Positions 1 to 5,865 are shown, numbered from the stretch's first letter. The stretch: 5,865 nucleotides of DNA from Geobacter sp. (GCA_003857395.1 RPRC01000298.1:1-5865); one strand, 5' to 3'. Translations and numbers: made by a program. Notes: a model not told the origin generated them from the sequence alone.

Positions 1-1095
1 TTCGAGGTCATGCTGATTGCCTCCTTCGTACTGCTGGCGCTCGGCGGGCACCGGGAGCAGATGGAGGGCGCCATCAAGTACGTGGCGCTGAATCTTATCG
101 CATCCACATTTTTACTTTCAGCGATCGGTATCTTGTACGGTGTGGCCGGCACTCTCAATATGGCGGATCTGGCCCGTTATCTTCAGGGCGCCCCTCATAC
201 TGGTCTGATGACGGTCCTGGCCATGCTGTTTCTGATTGCGTTCGGCATTAAATCGGCGCTGTTTCCGCTGTTTTTCTGGCTGCCCGCCTCGTATCACACG
301 CCGCCGGCGGCGGTTTCGGCCATTTTTGCCGGTCTTTTGACAAAAGTCGGAGTTTACTCCCTGATTCGGGTTTTCACACTCCTGTTTGTCAGGGATATCG
401 CGTTTACCCACGGTCTGATCCTGCTGATTGCCGGTTTGACCATGGTGACCGGGGTACTCGGAGCGGTGGCGCAGAATGAATTCCGCAGAGTGCTTTCATT
501 CCACATAATCAGCCAGGTGGGCTACATGATTCTGGGTCTCGGGCTGTTCACCAAGGCAGCCCTGGCGGGGTCGGTTTTCTACATTATTCACCATATCATT
601 GTCAAGACCAACCTGTTCCTGGTCAGCGGGGTAGTGCGGAGATTACGGGGGACTCTCGACCTGAGCCGTCTGGGCGGGCTTTACCGGAGTGCGCCGGCAC
701 TTTCGCTACTTTTCCTCATTCCGGCACTGTCTCTGGCGGGATTGCCGCCGCTTTCCGGATTCTGGGCCAAGCTGGCCCTGGTCCGTTCGGCACTCGTGGC
801 AGAAAGTTACCCGATTGCCGTCACTGCACTGCTGGTCGGACTCTTGACGTTGTTGTCCATGACCAAAATCTGGGGCAAGGCCTTCTGGGGGGAGTCTCCG
901 GAAGCAGATGTCGGGGAAAGTGAGCTGTCAGCGCTTTCGCGCTTGTCGTTGTACCTGCCAATGATCATCCTGGCTCTGGTTACGGTCGGTATCGGCTGCT
1001 TGGCCGAACCTCTCTATGCCATGTCGCTTCAGGCCGCCGAACAACTGCTGAACCCTGCCGGTTATATTGATGCGGTACTGGGGAGAACACCATGA
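1..1095 (+). CDS. mrpD: Mrp/Mnh-type Na+/H+ antiporter subunit D (5' partial)
   Basis: Inner-membrane subunit of the Mrp antiporter, homologous to the complex I proton-pumping subunits NuoM/NuoN (Proton_antipo_M family). The reading frame is open at base 1, so the N-terminus lies outside the window; 364 residues are visible and the family is usually near 490-500. The window opens with FEVMLIAS. Its Glu (codon 2) matches the essential Glu of Bacillus MrpD (E137), and the Lys in [13 protein letters not shown] (codon 84) lies 82 residues later, exactly the spacing from E137 to K219. A further Lys sits in [11 protein letters not shown] (codon 115), followed by QVGYMILG and [11 protein letters not shown]. 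The chain is hydrophobic nearly throughout, with many membrane helices. The stop overlaps the mrpE start (ATGA). mrpA-C are expected upstream. In complex I-like terms it carries protons, coupled in the full complex to Na+ export. Family assignment is very secure. Confidence 0.95.
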   Translation, partial: FEVMLIASFVLLALGGHREQMEGAIKYVALNLIASTFLLSAIGILYGVAGTLNMADLARYLQGAPHTGLMTVLAMLFLIAFGIKSALFPLFFWLPASYHTPPAAVSAIFAGLLTKVGVYSLIRVFTLLFVRDIAFTHGLILLIAGLTMVTGVLGAVAQNEFRRVLSFHIISQVGYMILGLGLFTKAALAGSVFYIIHHIIVKTNLFLVSGVVRRLRGTLDLSRLGGLYRSAPALSLLFLIPALSLAGLPPLSGFWAKLALVRSALVAESYPIAVTALLVGLLTLLSMTKIWGKAFWGESPEADVGESELSALSRLSLYLPMIILALVTVGIGCLAEPLYAMSLQAAEQLLNPAGYIDAVLGRTP

Positions 1096-1565
1096 GACTA
1101 TTGCTCATTCATCTGCTGCTTGCCCTTGCCTGGATAGCTTTGACCGGACAATTTACCGCCGCCAATTTTGCCGTCGGACTGGTGCTGGCTTTTCCGGTTC
1201 TCTGGCTGACCCAACGGGGTAAAAAAACATTTACTTATCTGACCAAAATACGCCAGGCGGGAGGCTTTGCCGCTTTTTTCCTGTGGGAATTGCTGAAAGC
1301 GAACGTGCGCGTTGCCCATGATGTGCTCACACTGCGTCACCACATGAGACCCGGAGTGATTGCCGTGCCCCTCGACCAGGCAACAGACCTGGAACTACTA
1401 ATATTGACCACCTTTATTACCCTTACCCCGGGAACCCTGAGCCTTGACGTCTCCACAGACAGACGCACGCTGTATATTCATGCCATGTACATCGATGACA
1501 TGGCGCAGTTCCGGGATTCGATCAAGCAGGGGTATGAAAAGAGGGTTCAGGAGGTGCTCAAGTGA
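1092..1565 (+). CDS. mrpE: Mrp/Mnh-type Na+/H+ antiporter subunit E
   Basis: Small membrane subunit of the Mrp antiporter (MNHE family), 157 residues, the usual family length. Two hydrophobic segments are visible near residues 3-18 and 22-40, and a third less hydrophobic one near 57-72. The soluble C-terminal part carries the family signature [13 protein letters not shown] (residues 109-121), followed by [10 protein letters not shown]. MrpE is needed for full antiport activity and complex assembly, but its direct role is not well defined. The ATG start overlaps the mrpD stop, and a GGGGAG Shine-Dalgarno at 1080-1085 sits six bases upstream, supporting this start. The stop overlaps the mrpF start. 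Confidence 0.95.
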   Translation: MRLLLIHLLLALAWIALTGQFTAANFAVGLVLAFPVLWLTQRGKKTFTYLTKIRQAGGFAAFFLWELLKANVRVAHDVLTLRHHMRPGVIAVPLDQATDLELLILTTFITLTPGTLSLDVSTDRRTLYIHAMYIDDMAQFRDSIKQGYEKRVQEVLK

Positions 1566-1852
1566 ATTTACCTTTTATCATCTACTATTTCATCCTGCCG
1601 GTGTTAAGTCTGGCCATGCTGTGCGCCTTTATCAGGTTGCTGCTGGGGCCAAGCCTCCCGGACCGCGTAGTGGCGCTTGATCTGATGGCAACCCTCGTCA
1701 TCGGCATCGTCGCGGTCTATTCCATAGCAACCGGCCGTTCAGCCTACCTTGATGTCGCCATCATTCTGGCGCTCATTGCATTTCTCGGGACGGTGGCCTT
1801 TAGCTACTATCTTCAGCGGGGAAATAACCAACAACGGGATAAGAGCCAATGA
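1562..1852 (+). CDS. mrpF: Mrp/Mnh-type Na+/H+ antiporter subunit F
   Basis: Small membrane subunit of the Mrp antiporter (MrpF/PhaF), 96 residues, typical for the family, with three hydrophobic helices near 6-28, 38-57 and 63-84. Family signatures are GPSLPDRVVALD (29-40), with conserved Asp34, Arg35 and Asp40, and YLDVAIILALIAFLGTVAF (62-80). MrpF acts with MrpA and MrpG in the part of the complex linked to Na+ transport; this is family knowledge. Translation starts at GTG, overlapping the mrpE stop (GTGA). A near-perfect Shine-Dalgarno, AGGAGGT at 1549-1555, six bases upstream, fixes that start. The last dozen residues are polar and probably cytoplasmic. Confidence 0.95.
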   Translation: MNLPFIIYYFILPVLSLAMLCAFIRLLLGPSLPDRVVALDLMATLVIGIVAVYSIATGRSAYLDVAIILALIAFLGTVAFSYYLQRGNNQQRDKSQ

Positions 1853-2232
1853 GAGAGATTTTCATTGCGGTATTTATGTTCATCGGGACCTTTTTCATGT
1901 TTGTCGCCGCGCTTGGCATAGTACGCATGCCGGACCTGTTCATGCGCCTCTCGACCACAACAAAGGCTGCCACCCTGGGGGCGATGTCGCTGCTTCTGGC
2001 AACAGCCTTCTATTTTGATGATTTCGGAATTTCCGGCAGGATAGCGGCAATAATTGCTTTTATCGTGCTGACAGCACCGGTCGCGGCGCACATGATCGGC
2101 CGTGCTGCCTATTTCAGTAATGTGCCGCTTTGGAAGGGTACCATCTGCGATGAGCTGCAAGATCGTTACGACACCAGGGGACATTTTTTGAAGGACCGCG
2201 CGGAAAGTGAAGAAGTGGAGAAGCAGCAGTGA
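1849..2232 (+). CDS. mrpG: Mrp/Mnh-type Na+/H+ antiporter subunit G
   Basis: Last subunit of the Mrp operon (MnhG/PhaG family), 127 residues. Three hydrophobic helices lie near residues 4-24, 40-56 and 64-85. The signature GIVRMPDLFMRLSTTTKAA (23-41) is the family motif G-hydrophobic-R-x-PD followed by R-L-x(4)-K-A-A-T-L-G. PVAAHMIGRAAY (77-88) is the conserved third-helix end. The C-terminal 40 residues or so are hydrophilic and highly charged (ending EEVEKQQ), somewhat extended but within the range seen in this family. The ATG overlaps the mrpF stop (ATGA); the Shine-Dalgarno is weak (AAGAG, 1841-1845), which fits coupling to translation of mrpF. A terminator follows downstream, making this the operon's final gene. 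Confidence 0.94.
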   Translation: MREIFIAVFMFIGTFFMFVAALGIVRMPDLFMRLSTTTKAATLGAMSLLLATAFYFDDFGISGRIAAIIAFIVLTAPVAAHMIGRAAYFSNVPLWKGTICDELQDRYDTRGHFLKDRAESEEVEKQQ

Positions 2233-2354
2233 TTCCGTGAGGGTAAACTGCGGGAGATGCAAACCGGGCGGCTGTGCTCAGGCTGGTTCCGTGAAAGATC
2301 TCTCTGCAGTCGCAAGAATTTTCGGTTTTTTGCGGAACACCGCCGATGAGTCGT
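2233..2354 (+). other. 3' untranslated stretch of the Mrp operon with foldable segments
   Basis: Non-coding stretch between the mrpG stop and the terminator. It can form a hairpin at 2311-2334, with an eight-pair stem including one G-U pair (CGCAAGAA pairing with TTTTTTGCG positions 2327-2334). An overlapping alternative six-pair stem joins GTTCCG (2286-2291) to CGGAAC (2333-2338). The octamer TTCCGTGA occurs twice (2233-2240 and 2287-2294). I recognise no known riboswitch or RNA family here. It may simply be an operon 3' end. Confidence 0.35.
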
Positions 2355-2397
2355 GCCCCGATCAACACCCTGCGTGCCAGTCGGGGCTTTTTATTTT
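2355..2397 (+). terminator. Rho-independent terminator of the Mrp operon
   Basis: A perfect seven-pair GC-rich stem joins GCCCCGA (2355-2361) to TCGGGGC (2381-2387). The loop is 19 bases, with a possible inner CAC/GTG pairing. A run of five T, then A, then four T follows directly (2388-2397). The T-tract is on the + strand only, so it terminates the mrp transcript. It would not obviously stop the convergent - strand gene ending at 2444. Confidence 0.85.
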
Positions 2398-2443
2398 CAG
2401 TAACATACTCTTTATCTTTCAGATTCTGCTTCCGGAACCTTGG

Positions 2444-3673
2444 CTATAACTCTCCGCCTTTCCACAACACGGCAAAGGGGATGGCGCTGAAGGCGAACAG
2501 CAGTCGTTCCTTTGTATCCCCTGCTACAAACCCCTTCTCCAGTAACGCCGACTCGATGGCCGGCATGTGCATCCCCCCCCAAGGGACAACGACGGTGTCG
2601 TAGCGAGCCAGACTCCGCTGCAGGGCGTCGATCACCACCGCGTTGCGTTTGTAGAGGATATCGGTCATTACACCCGAAATCATCTCCGGGGTTCCATGGA
2701 TCTTGACCCAGTCACTATATGCTGCAAAGCCCTGAGCAAGTGGCTTGTCACCAAGCAAGGTACGGGCGATGACGTTGAGAAACTCGACCGTCTGCGGGTC
2801 GAAGCGGTTGAGGTCCGTGTCGGCGTGCACGATATCCGGTTTGGTCTCGTCCCGCTCGAGATCACCTGCCAGCCCAAGGTCGTCCAGTTCAAGCAGATTG
2901 CCGTCAAGGCGCATCTTTTCCTGGGAACTGAGGCCGACCAGATTGGCCAGTCTGCCGTAATCAAAACGGCCCTTCATCAGCCGATCCTGATCAGTCACCC
3001 CCTCGGCGAGAATGATCGTCCCTTTTGCCGGCAACGAGGCGAACAGCTCCTGGTAATACCCCTTGCGGGCGACATGCATCATCGCCACCAGGCGCACCTC
3101 TTTGCCGGCGTGATGATAACTGCGCTCGGAGGTGTAGATGCCGACCGGACTCACCCGCATGAAACCAGCGGTTTGCTGGTTGAGATAATAGCTGCCCGAT
3201 GCCATCAAGGAATATACCAGCAGCAGGGGAAACAACAGCAGGTTTACAGCCGAAAAAACGAGGGTGTTGCGCCAGCCGAACAACGGCCGTTGGAAAAGTT
3301 CCGCGGGCAGCAGGTTGCGCCCGTAAGAACTGCGCAGCGTAATCAGCGCGACACCGGCGATAAAGACCTGCCCAAAGGCCGCCGTCAGTCCCTGGGATTC
3401 GCGCGAAAGCATGTCCAGCAGCGGCCACAGCGCCAGGGCGCACCAGAATGAGTACACGGTTAGCGGCAGAAAAACCCGCTTCGGCAGCCTCCGGTCAAGT
3501 CCCAGAAGGGCATAAACCACCAGGGACAGCACGATCACCAGGAAGGCAACGAAATTACGGACCAGGGAGAGAGCGGGCAGGTGTGCAGCGAACACGGTCG
3601 AGAGTTCGTCGGTCAGGGAAAGACCGGCATCGATCAAGAACAGGACGATAAAAAAATTGGCGAAACGTCGCAT
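2444..3673 (-). CDS. Membrane-anchored TraB/GumN/Tiki-like putative metalloprotease
   Basis: A 409-residue protein with two parts. Residues 1-160 hold five hydrophobic segments (about 5-20, 40-57, 68-88, 100-113, 138-158). Basic residues cluster at the N-terminus (MRR), at 60-66 (DRRLPKR) and at 113-135, so by the positive-inside rule the N-terminus is cytoplasmic and everything after the fifth helix is periplasmic. Residues about 190-385 resemble the TraB/PrgY/GumN/Tiki superfamily. VRLVAMMHVA (193-202) is the first GX2H-type motif, with Ala in place of the usual Gly. ILAEG (221-225) supplies the conserved acidic residue, and YKRN (341-344) precedes a helix leading to the second GX2H motif, GGMH (366-369). 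Superfamily members with these motifs include metal-dependent proteases (Tiki) and pheromone-shutdown proteins (PrgY); the substrate here is unknown. The start is ATG with a weak GGA Shine-Dalgarno. The gene is convergent with the mrp operon and appears monocistronic. Domain assignment is by motif only. Confidence 0.7.
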   Translation of the reverse strand: MRRFANFFIVLFLIDAGLSLTDELSTVFAAHLPALSLVRNFVAFLVIVLSLVVYALLGLDRRLPKRVFLPLTVYSFWCALALWPLLDMLSRESQGLTAAFGQVFIAGVALITLRSSYGRNLLPAELFQRPLFGWRNTLVFSAVNLLLFPLLLVYSLMASGSYYLNQQTAGFMRVSPVGIYTSERSYHHAGKEVRLVAMMHVARKGYYQELFASLPAKGTIILAEGVTDQDRLMKGRFDYGRLANLVGLSSQEKMRLDGNLLELDDLGLAGDLERDETKPDIVHADTDLNRFDPQTVEFLNVIARTLLGDKPLAQGFAAYSDWVKIHGTPEMISGVMTDILYKRNAVVIDALQRSLARYDTVVVPWGGMHMPAIESALLEKGFVAGDTKERLLFAFSAIPFAVLWKGGEL

Positions 3674-3711
3674 AGGGAATCCATACAGTCAATGGTTAAA
3701 GGGCCGGAACA

Positions 3712-3906
3712 TGCCATGCTCCGTGCTTCGGAACGCCAGCGATCCTGACCCGGCTTCGAGAGTTCTTCAAGCGTGATCCTGTAGACAGTTTCTACTACCT
3801 TGAGAATCGTGTCAATATCCAGTTTCTGCTCAGATTGTGATCCTGCTTTGCGTAACACATCGTCAACGAAATGGTCTTCGCCAAAAACACGCGGGGCAAC
3901 TTCCAT
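3712..3906 (-). pseudogene. C-terminal remnant of a REP-associated (Y1/IS200-like) transposase
   Basis: Read on the - strand from the Met codon at 3906, about 65 residues resemble the C-terminal helical region of REP-associated tyrosine transposases. The typical succession is present: an R-[IV]-[LF]-G-[ED]-x-x-F-V motif (RVFGEDHFVDDVL), then a helix, then a Y-x-[IL]-x-x-E-E-L-x-x-P-G block (VYRITLEELSKPG), then DRWRSEARSMA. The catalytic Y1 domain (HUH motif and Tyr), which should precede it, is absent. Homology stops near 3712, before the family's usual last helices. The frame then runs out as unrelated sequence inside the start of the TraB-like gene. This is therefore a dead fragment truncated at both ends. 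Recognition is from memory of the family; no alignment was run. Confidence 0.6.
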
Positions 3907-3948
3907 TTTCAATAAACGCCCTGAATCGCCTGGTAGCCATTGTAAATA

Positions 3949-3972
3949 GGGACATCCCTTTTTGACTGTCCC
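3949..3972. repeat. REP-like palindrome beside the transposase remnant
   Basis: GGGACA (3949-3954) and TGTCCC (3967-3972) form an inverted repeat around a 12-base loop, and GGGA/TCCC (3949-3952, 3955-3958) forms a nested smaller one. The flanking TGTAAATA (3941-3948) reads TATTTACA on the - strand. GGGACA/TGTCCC palindromes next to TATTTAC are, to my recollection, recurrent intergenic elements accompanying this type of transposase in related genomes. Only one copy is seen in the window, so repetition in the genome is inferred. Confidence 0.4.
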
Positions 3973-4052
3973 GAATATACTTCTAATGTTTCGGACACAC
4001 GTGACGATACTAATATACGGAACCATGAGCGAACCGGAAAGACGGGATAACC

Positions 4053-4493
4053 ATGAAAATTACGGACAGCCAGCCTTCGACAATACGATCCAGAGAAAAC
4101 AGGCGCGGTGTTACGCAGAGGGGTGGCGCATCGATATTTTTCGACGAATTGAACAGGCAGGAAGGAAAACAACAGGATACCGAAAAACAGTCGCTGAAAG
4201 ATCTGAGGGACAAGCTTTTCGATGCGGGTGACAGACTGGAACAGGAGCCGTCACCCGCGAATTTGGCGGAGTTCCGCGAACTGATAGGAACCTTCGCCAA
4301 AAAGGCGACATCCATGGCATATCGATTTGAATCCATGGGTAGCTACATTGGAAGCAATCTTGGTCTCGTTAGTGTGATTGACAAGGAGGTTGACGAACTG
4401 TTGCGCCTCGTGATGCAAGGCCAGCAGGCACGGATCGCCATTGCGGCAAAAATATCCACCATTAAAGGGCTTATCATCAAGCTTTCCGCCTGA
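4053..4493 (+). CDS. yaaR: YaaR family protein (DUF327), function unknown
   Basis: A 146-residue soluble, mostly helical protein, the same length as Bacillus subtilis YaaR. The first 25 residues or so are polar and basic (several Arg/Lys, Gly), likely disordered. FFDELNRQEGKQQ (29-41) corresponds to the FDDLVQTQQ-like region of YaaR. Residues 47-93 give the family pattern: a helix LRDKLFDAGDRL, then LAEFRELIGTFAKKAT. The C-terminal VIDKEVDELLRLVM (108-121) and KISTIKGLIIKL (133-144) match YaaR's V-x-K-I-D-E-x-L-x-x-L and I-G-E-I-K-G-L-L-I-x-L closely. No signal peptide or membrane segment is seen. The biochemical role of the family is not established; in Firmicutes the gene sits by yaaQ and holB, neighbours absent here. 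The ATG follows a modest GGGA Shine-Dalgarno (4044-4047). An in-frame alternative start is not supported. Confidence 0.85.
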   Translation: MKITDSQPSTIRSRENRRGVTQRGGASIFFDELNRQEGKQQDTEKQSLKDLRDKLFDAGDRLEQEPSPANLAEFRELIGTFAKKATSMAYRFESMGSYIGSNLGLVSVIDKEVDELLRLVMQGQQARIAIAAKISTIKGLIIKLSA

Positions 4494-4546
4494 TCTTTTC
4501 CTGATCCATCCTCACGCGGCGCGGCTCCGCACCTACCTTCCTGGCT

Positions 4547-4645
4547 TCAATCCTTTTGTACCGACACATTCAGGATGCTTTTACCGTCAACCAGCCCGTA
4601 CAGGTCGTAATCCAGAAGGAATTCTTCCGAGGTTCGTCTCTGCAT
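4547..4645 (-). other. Possible 32-residue small ORF downstream of the VTT gene
   Basis: An ATG at 4645 opens a 32-codon frame ending in TGA at 4547. It is acidic in the middle (SEEFLLDYDLYGLVDGKS) and reads like real protein. It lies in the same frame as the upstream VTT gene, beyond that gene's tandem TGA-TAG stops. No Shine-Dalgarno is visible before the ATG, and I recognise no family. It could be a small gene, a remnant, or chance; I lean towards chance or remnant. Confidence 0.2.
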
Positions 4646-4684
4646 AGCGGGCGTGCCAAGGGAGTATTTTACCCGGAAACACTA

Positions 4685-5419
4685 TCAGCACGCGGAGTCT
4701 TCTGTCTCGGCAACGGCCTCCAGGAAAGCTTTACGAGCCATCCTGGAAACGACGACCATGACTATGACGGTTACCACAAGTCCGCCAATAACGATCAAGT
4801 CGTGGAGGTACACCGCCGACGTGTTTCGGCCTGACATTCGTGCCACGTGCTTACCGGCATAGCCCAGGTACACCTCGATGAATAACGTGGGAACAAGGGC
4901 GAGGCACGCAAGCATAAAACTGAAAAAACGGACCCCTGCCGCACCGAGTATATAGCTGACCGTTGCCGGATTCAAAGGTGTCAATCGCAGGAGCACCTGC
5001 AGGCGCAAGGCATCGTGGCATATGGTCCGTTGAATAGCGGCAAGAGACGGGTTTTTATCTACCACCCGTGTAATCCTAGCCCGCAAAATCCGTTGTGAGA
5101 GAGCATATTGCAACGCTGCAGCCAGCAGGCTCCCGGCAATAATTGCCGCAGTTCCCCAAGCCAGACCAAAAAGAGCTCCGGCCATGATTGACAGGACCGA
5201 ATCAGGCATGAAGACGGAAGTAGCCATGACGAACAAGCCGATGAACGCCAGAATGCCCCATGGCCCGAGGTCAGTGATCCATGCATCGATCAAATCGATG
5301 TGATGACCGATCTCTTTACCGGCAAAAATGATCGCTGCGGCCAGTAACAGTCCCATGAGCAGGTAAGTCAGCACTGTGCTGAAACGGCAATTTGTCAAAA
5401 GTTGTCGAATCGACTTCAA
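4685..5419 (-). CDS. TVP38/TMEM64 (VTT/DedA-like) membrane protein
   Basis: A 244-residue inner-membrane protein of the VTT-domain (SNARE-associated, TVP38/TMEM64) family, of normal length. Hydrophobic segments lie near residues 14-33, 54-70, 76-106, 152-187 and 207-224. Family signatures are GALFGLAWGTAAIIAG (81-96), followed by a polar segment, then LLRLTPLNPATVSYILGAAG (143-162), the characteristic R-x-x-P-x-x-P motif with the re-entrant loop. Members are implicated in lipid scrambling or transport and membrane homeostasis; the substrate of this one cannot be told. The start is TTG at 5419, supported by AGGAG at 5426-5430, six bases upstream; no better start is nearby. It ends in tandem stops (TGA TAG). 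It follows hsdR by 50 bases on the same strand, so the two may be co-transcribed. Confidence 0.88.
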   Translation of the reverse strand: MKSIRQLLTNCRFSTVLTYLLMGLLLAAAIIFAGKEIGHHIDLIDAWITDLGPWGILAFIGLFVMATSVFMPDSVLSIMAGALFGLAWGTAAIIAGSLLAAALQYALSQRILRARITRVVDKNPSLAAIQRTICHDALRLQVLLRLTPLNPATVSYILGAAGVRFFSFMLACLALVPTLFIEVYLGYAGKHVARMSGRNTSAVYLHDLIVIGGLVVTVIVMVVVSRMARKAFLEAVAETEDSAC

Positions 5420-5425
5420 TGTTCT

Positions 5426-5430
5426 CTCCT
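5426..5430 (-). promoter_or_regulatory. Shine-Dalgarno deciding the TTG start of the VTT gene
   Basis: AGGAG on the - strand is followed by six bases and then TTG AAG TCG. This is the only strong ribosome-binding site near the gene's 5' end, and it selects the rare TTG initiation codon at 5419. Confidence 0.75.
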
Positions 5431-5469
5431 ACGTTAATCACCGGGGGTACCTATGGGGTCTCAATTATG

Positions 5470-5865
5470 TTACGCAGCTGCATGCTGATTTATATCATCA
5501 ATGAGCTTTACAATCTTTATCGCCCCCGCATCTCCAAACACCCCATCAAGCCCTTCGTCGTGAATATCCGTAAAGGGTGGTTCGTAAAGCAGGCCGGGGT
5601 CCATGATTCCGTTTTGGGTAAGATAGCTGATGACCTGATCAATAAAACGAATCTGGGTAGCGCTATAAGTCGTCCCATCCAGGAATTCGCCGAAAGCCTC
5701 CGTTGCCGCTTCCCGGTCAAGCCCGACCAGGCTGCGGATGAACTTTCCGAGACTCTGCTGGTGACCAAAGACCTTCTCGAACTGCCCCCGACTGCCGACC
5801 TCTTCTGAAGCGAACAGTAACCGCTCAAGTTCTTCAAGATCCTGCTTTGTAATCTGACGGTTCAA
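5470..5865 (-). CDS. hsdR: Type I restriction endonuclease R subunit, C-terminal end (5' partial)
   Basis: The visible 131-132 residues are the C-terminal EcoEI_R_C-type domain of HsdR, the ATP-dependent translocating and cleaving subunit of a type I restriction-modification enzyme. The signature stretch includes TKQDLEELERLLF (6-18), FIRSLVGLDREAATEAFGEF (42-61), QIRFIDQVISYLTQNGIMDP (71-90) and YEPPFTDIHDEGLDGVFGD (94-112). In the family this region helps the subunit assemble with the HsdM/HsdS methyltransferase. The frame is open to the window edge. The codon at 5863-5865 is TTG, most likely an internal Leu rather than a start, so the nuclease and helicase domains and probably hsdM/hsdS lie beyond 5865. 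The stop is TAA at 5470. Confidence 0.92.
   Translation of the reverse strand: MNRQITKQDLEELERLLFASEEVGSRGQFEKVFGHQQSLGKFIRSLVGLDREAATEAFGEFLDGTTYSATQIRFIDQVISYLTQNGIMDPGLLYEPPFTDIHDEGLDGVFGDAGAIKIVKLIDDINQHAAA

Larger units (their letters stand above)
3674..4052. other. Intergenic region without an intact gene
   Basis: This 379-base divergent spacer lies between the - strand TraB-like gene and the + strand yaaR gene. It contains the transposase remnant and the GGGACA/TGTCCC palindrome. The AT-rich stretch 3974-4018 includes two copies of AATATAC and probably carries the yaaR promoter. I found no pair of -35/-10 boxes with correct spacing that I would defend, and no clear promoter for the - strand gene. 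Confidence 0.6.

Noticed and set aside
2236..2300. Fragments resembling a c-di-GMP-I (GEMM) riboswitch (GGGTAAACT, then GGGAGATGCAAACC, then GGCTGGTTCCG)
   Set aside because: The hairpin between the first two blocks is missing, spacing is wrong, and the location is at an operon 3' end with no gene downstream on that strand.
2207..2449. An 80-codon + strand frame with several Cys residues after mrpG
   Set aside because: It overlaps the mrpG end, runs through the terminator hairpin and T-tract, has no ribosome-binding site, and resembles no family.
2567..3451. A 294-codon + strand frame opposite the TraB-like gene
   Set aside because: It is antisense to a protein with coherent membrane segments and motifs; its own translation has no recognisable domain and unusual composition.
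3962..3990. A sigma-70 promoter for yaaR with TTGACT at 3962-3967
   Set aside because: The best -10 match, TCTAAT at 3982-3987, is only 14 bases away; at proper spacing the hexamer (AATGTT) is poor.
4500..4545. A terminator after yaaR from the GC-rich GCGGCGCGGCTCCGC stretch
   Set aside because: The only stem is about four pairs and no T-tract follows on either strand.
5392..5808. A 138-codon + strand frame
   Set aside because: It lies antisense to the hsdR C-terminal domain, whose family signatures are unmistakable.

Overview
The window looks like chromosomal DNA from a moderately GC-rich Gram-negative bacterium. A Desulfuromonadota (Geobacter/Desulfuromonas-like) host is my tentative guess. 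It rests on overall gene character and on a relic of a REP-associated transposase, not on any diagnostic marker. No RNA gene, CRISPR array or intact mobile element was found.

Left block (1-2397, + strand): the 3' part of an Mrp (Mnh) multisubunit Na+/H+ antiporter operon, mrpD (5' end outside the window)-mrpE-mrpF-mrpG. Each stop codon overlaps the next start (ATGA, GTGA, ATGA), so the four genes are probably translationally coupled. MrpD is the NuoM-like proton-channel subunit; E, F and G are the small membrane subunits found only in Mrp-type antiporters. A rho-independent terminator closes the operon about 120 bases after mrpG. The stretch between mrpG and the terminator can fold but is unexplained.

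Middle block (2444-4493): convergent to the Mrp operon is a 409-residue protein on the - strand. It has five predicted N-terminal membrane helices followed by a TraB/GumN/Tiki-like putative metalloprotease domain that should face the periplasm. Upstream of it, the 379-base stretch 3674-4052 has no intact gene. It holds the C-terminal remnant of a REP-associated (Y1/IS200-like) transposase and a small GGGACA/TGTCCC palindrome. A + strand gene for a YaaR-family (DUF327) helical protein of unknown function follows.

Right block (4685-5865, - strand): the 3' end of hsdR (C-terminal EcoEI-type domain of a type I restriction R subunit), followed after about 50 bases by a TVP38/TMEM64 (VTT/DedA-like) membrane protein that starts with TTG behind a strong Shine-Dalgarno. 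The window probably ends inside a type I restriction-modification locus.

I see no clear undescribed multi-gene system. The items most worth a second look are the membrane-anchored TraB-like protein with its G8 tract in the active-site motif, the transposase relic with its palindrome, and the hsdR/VTT pairing.
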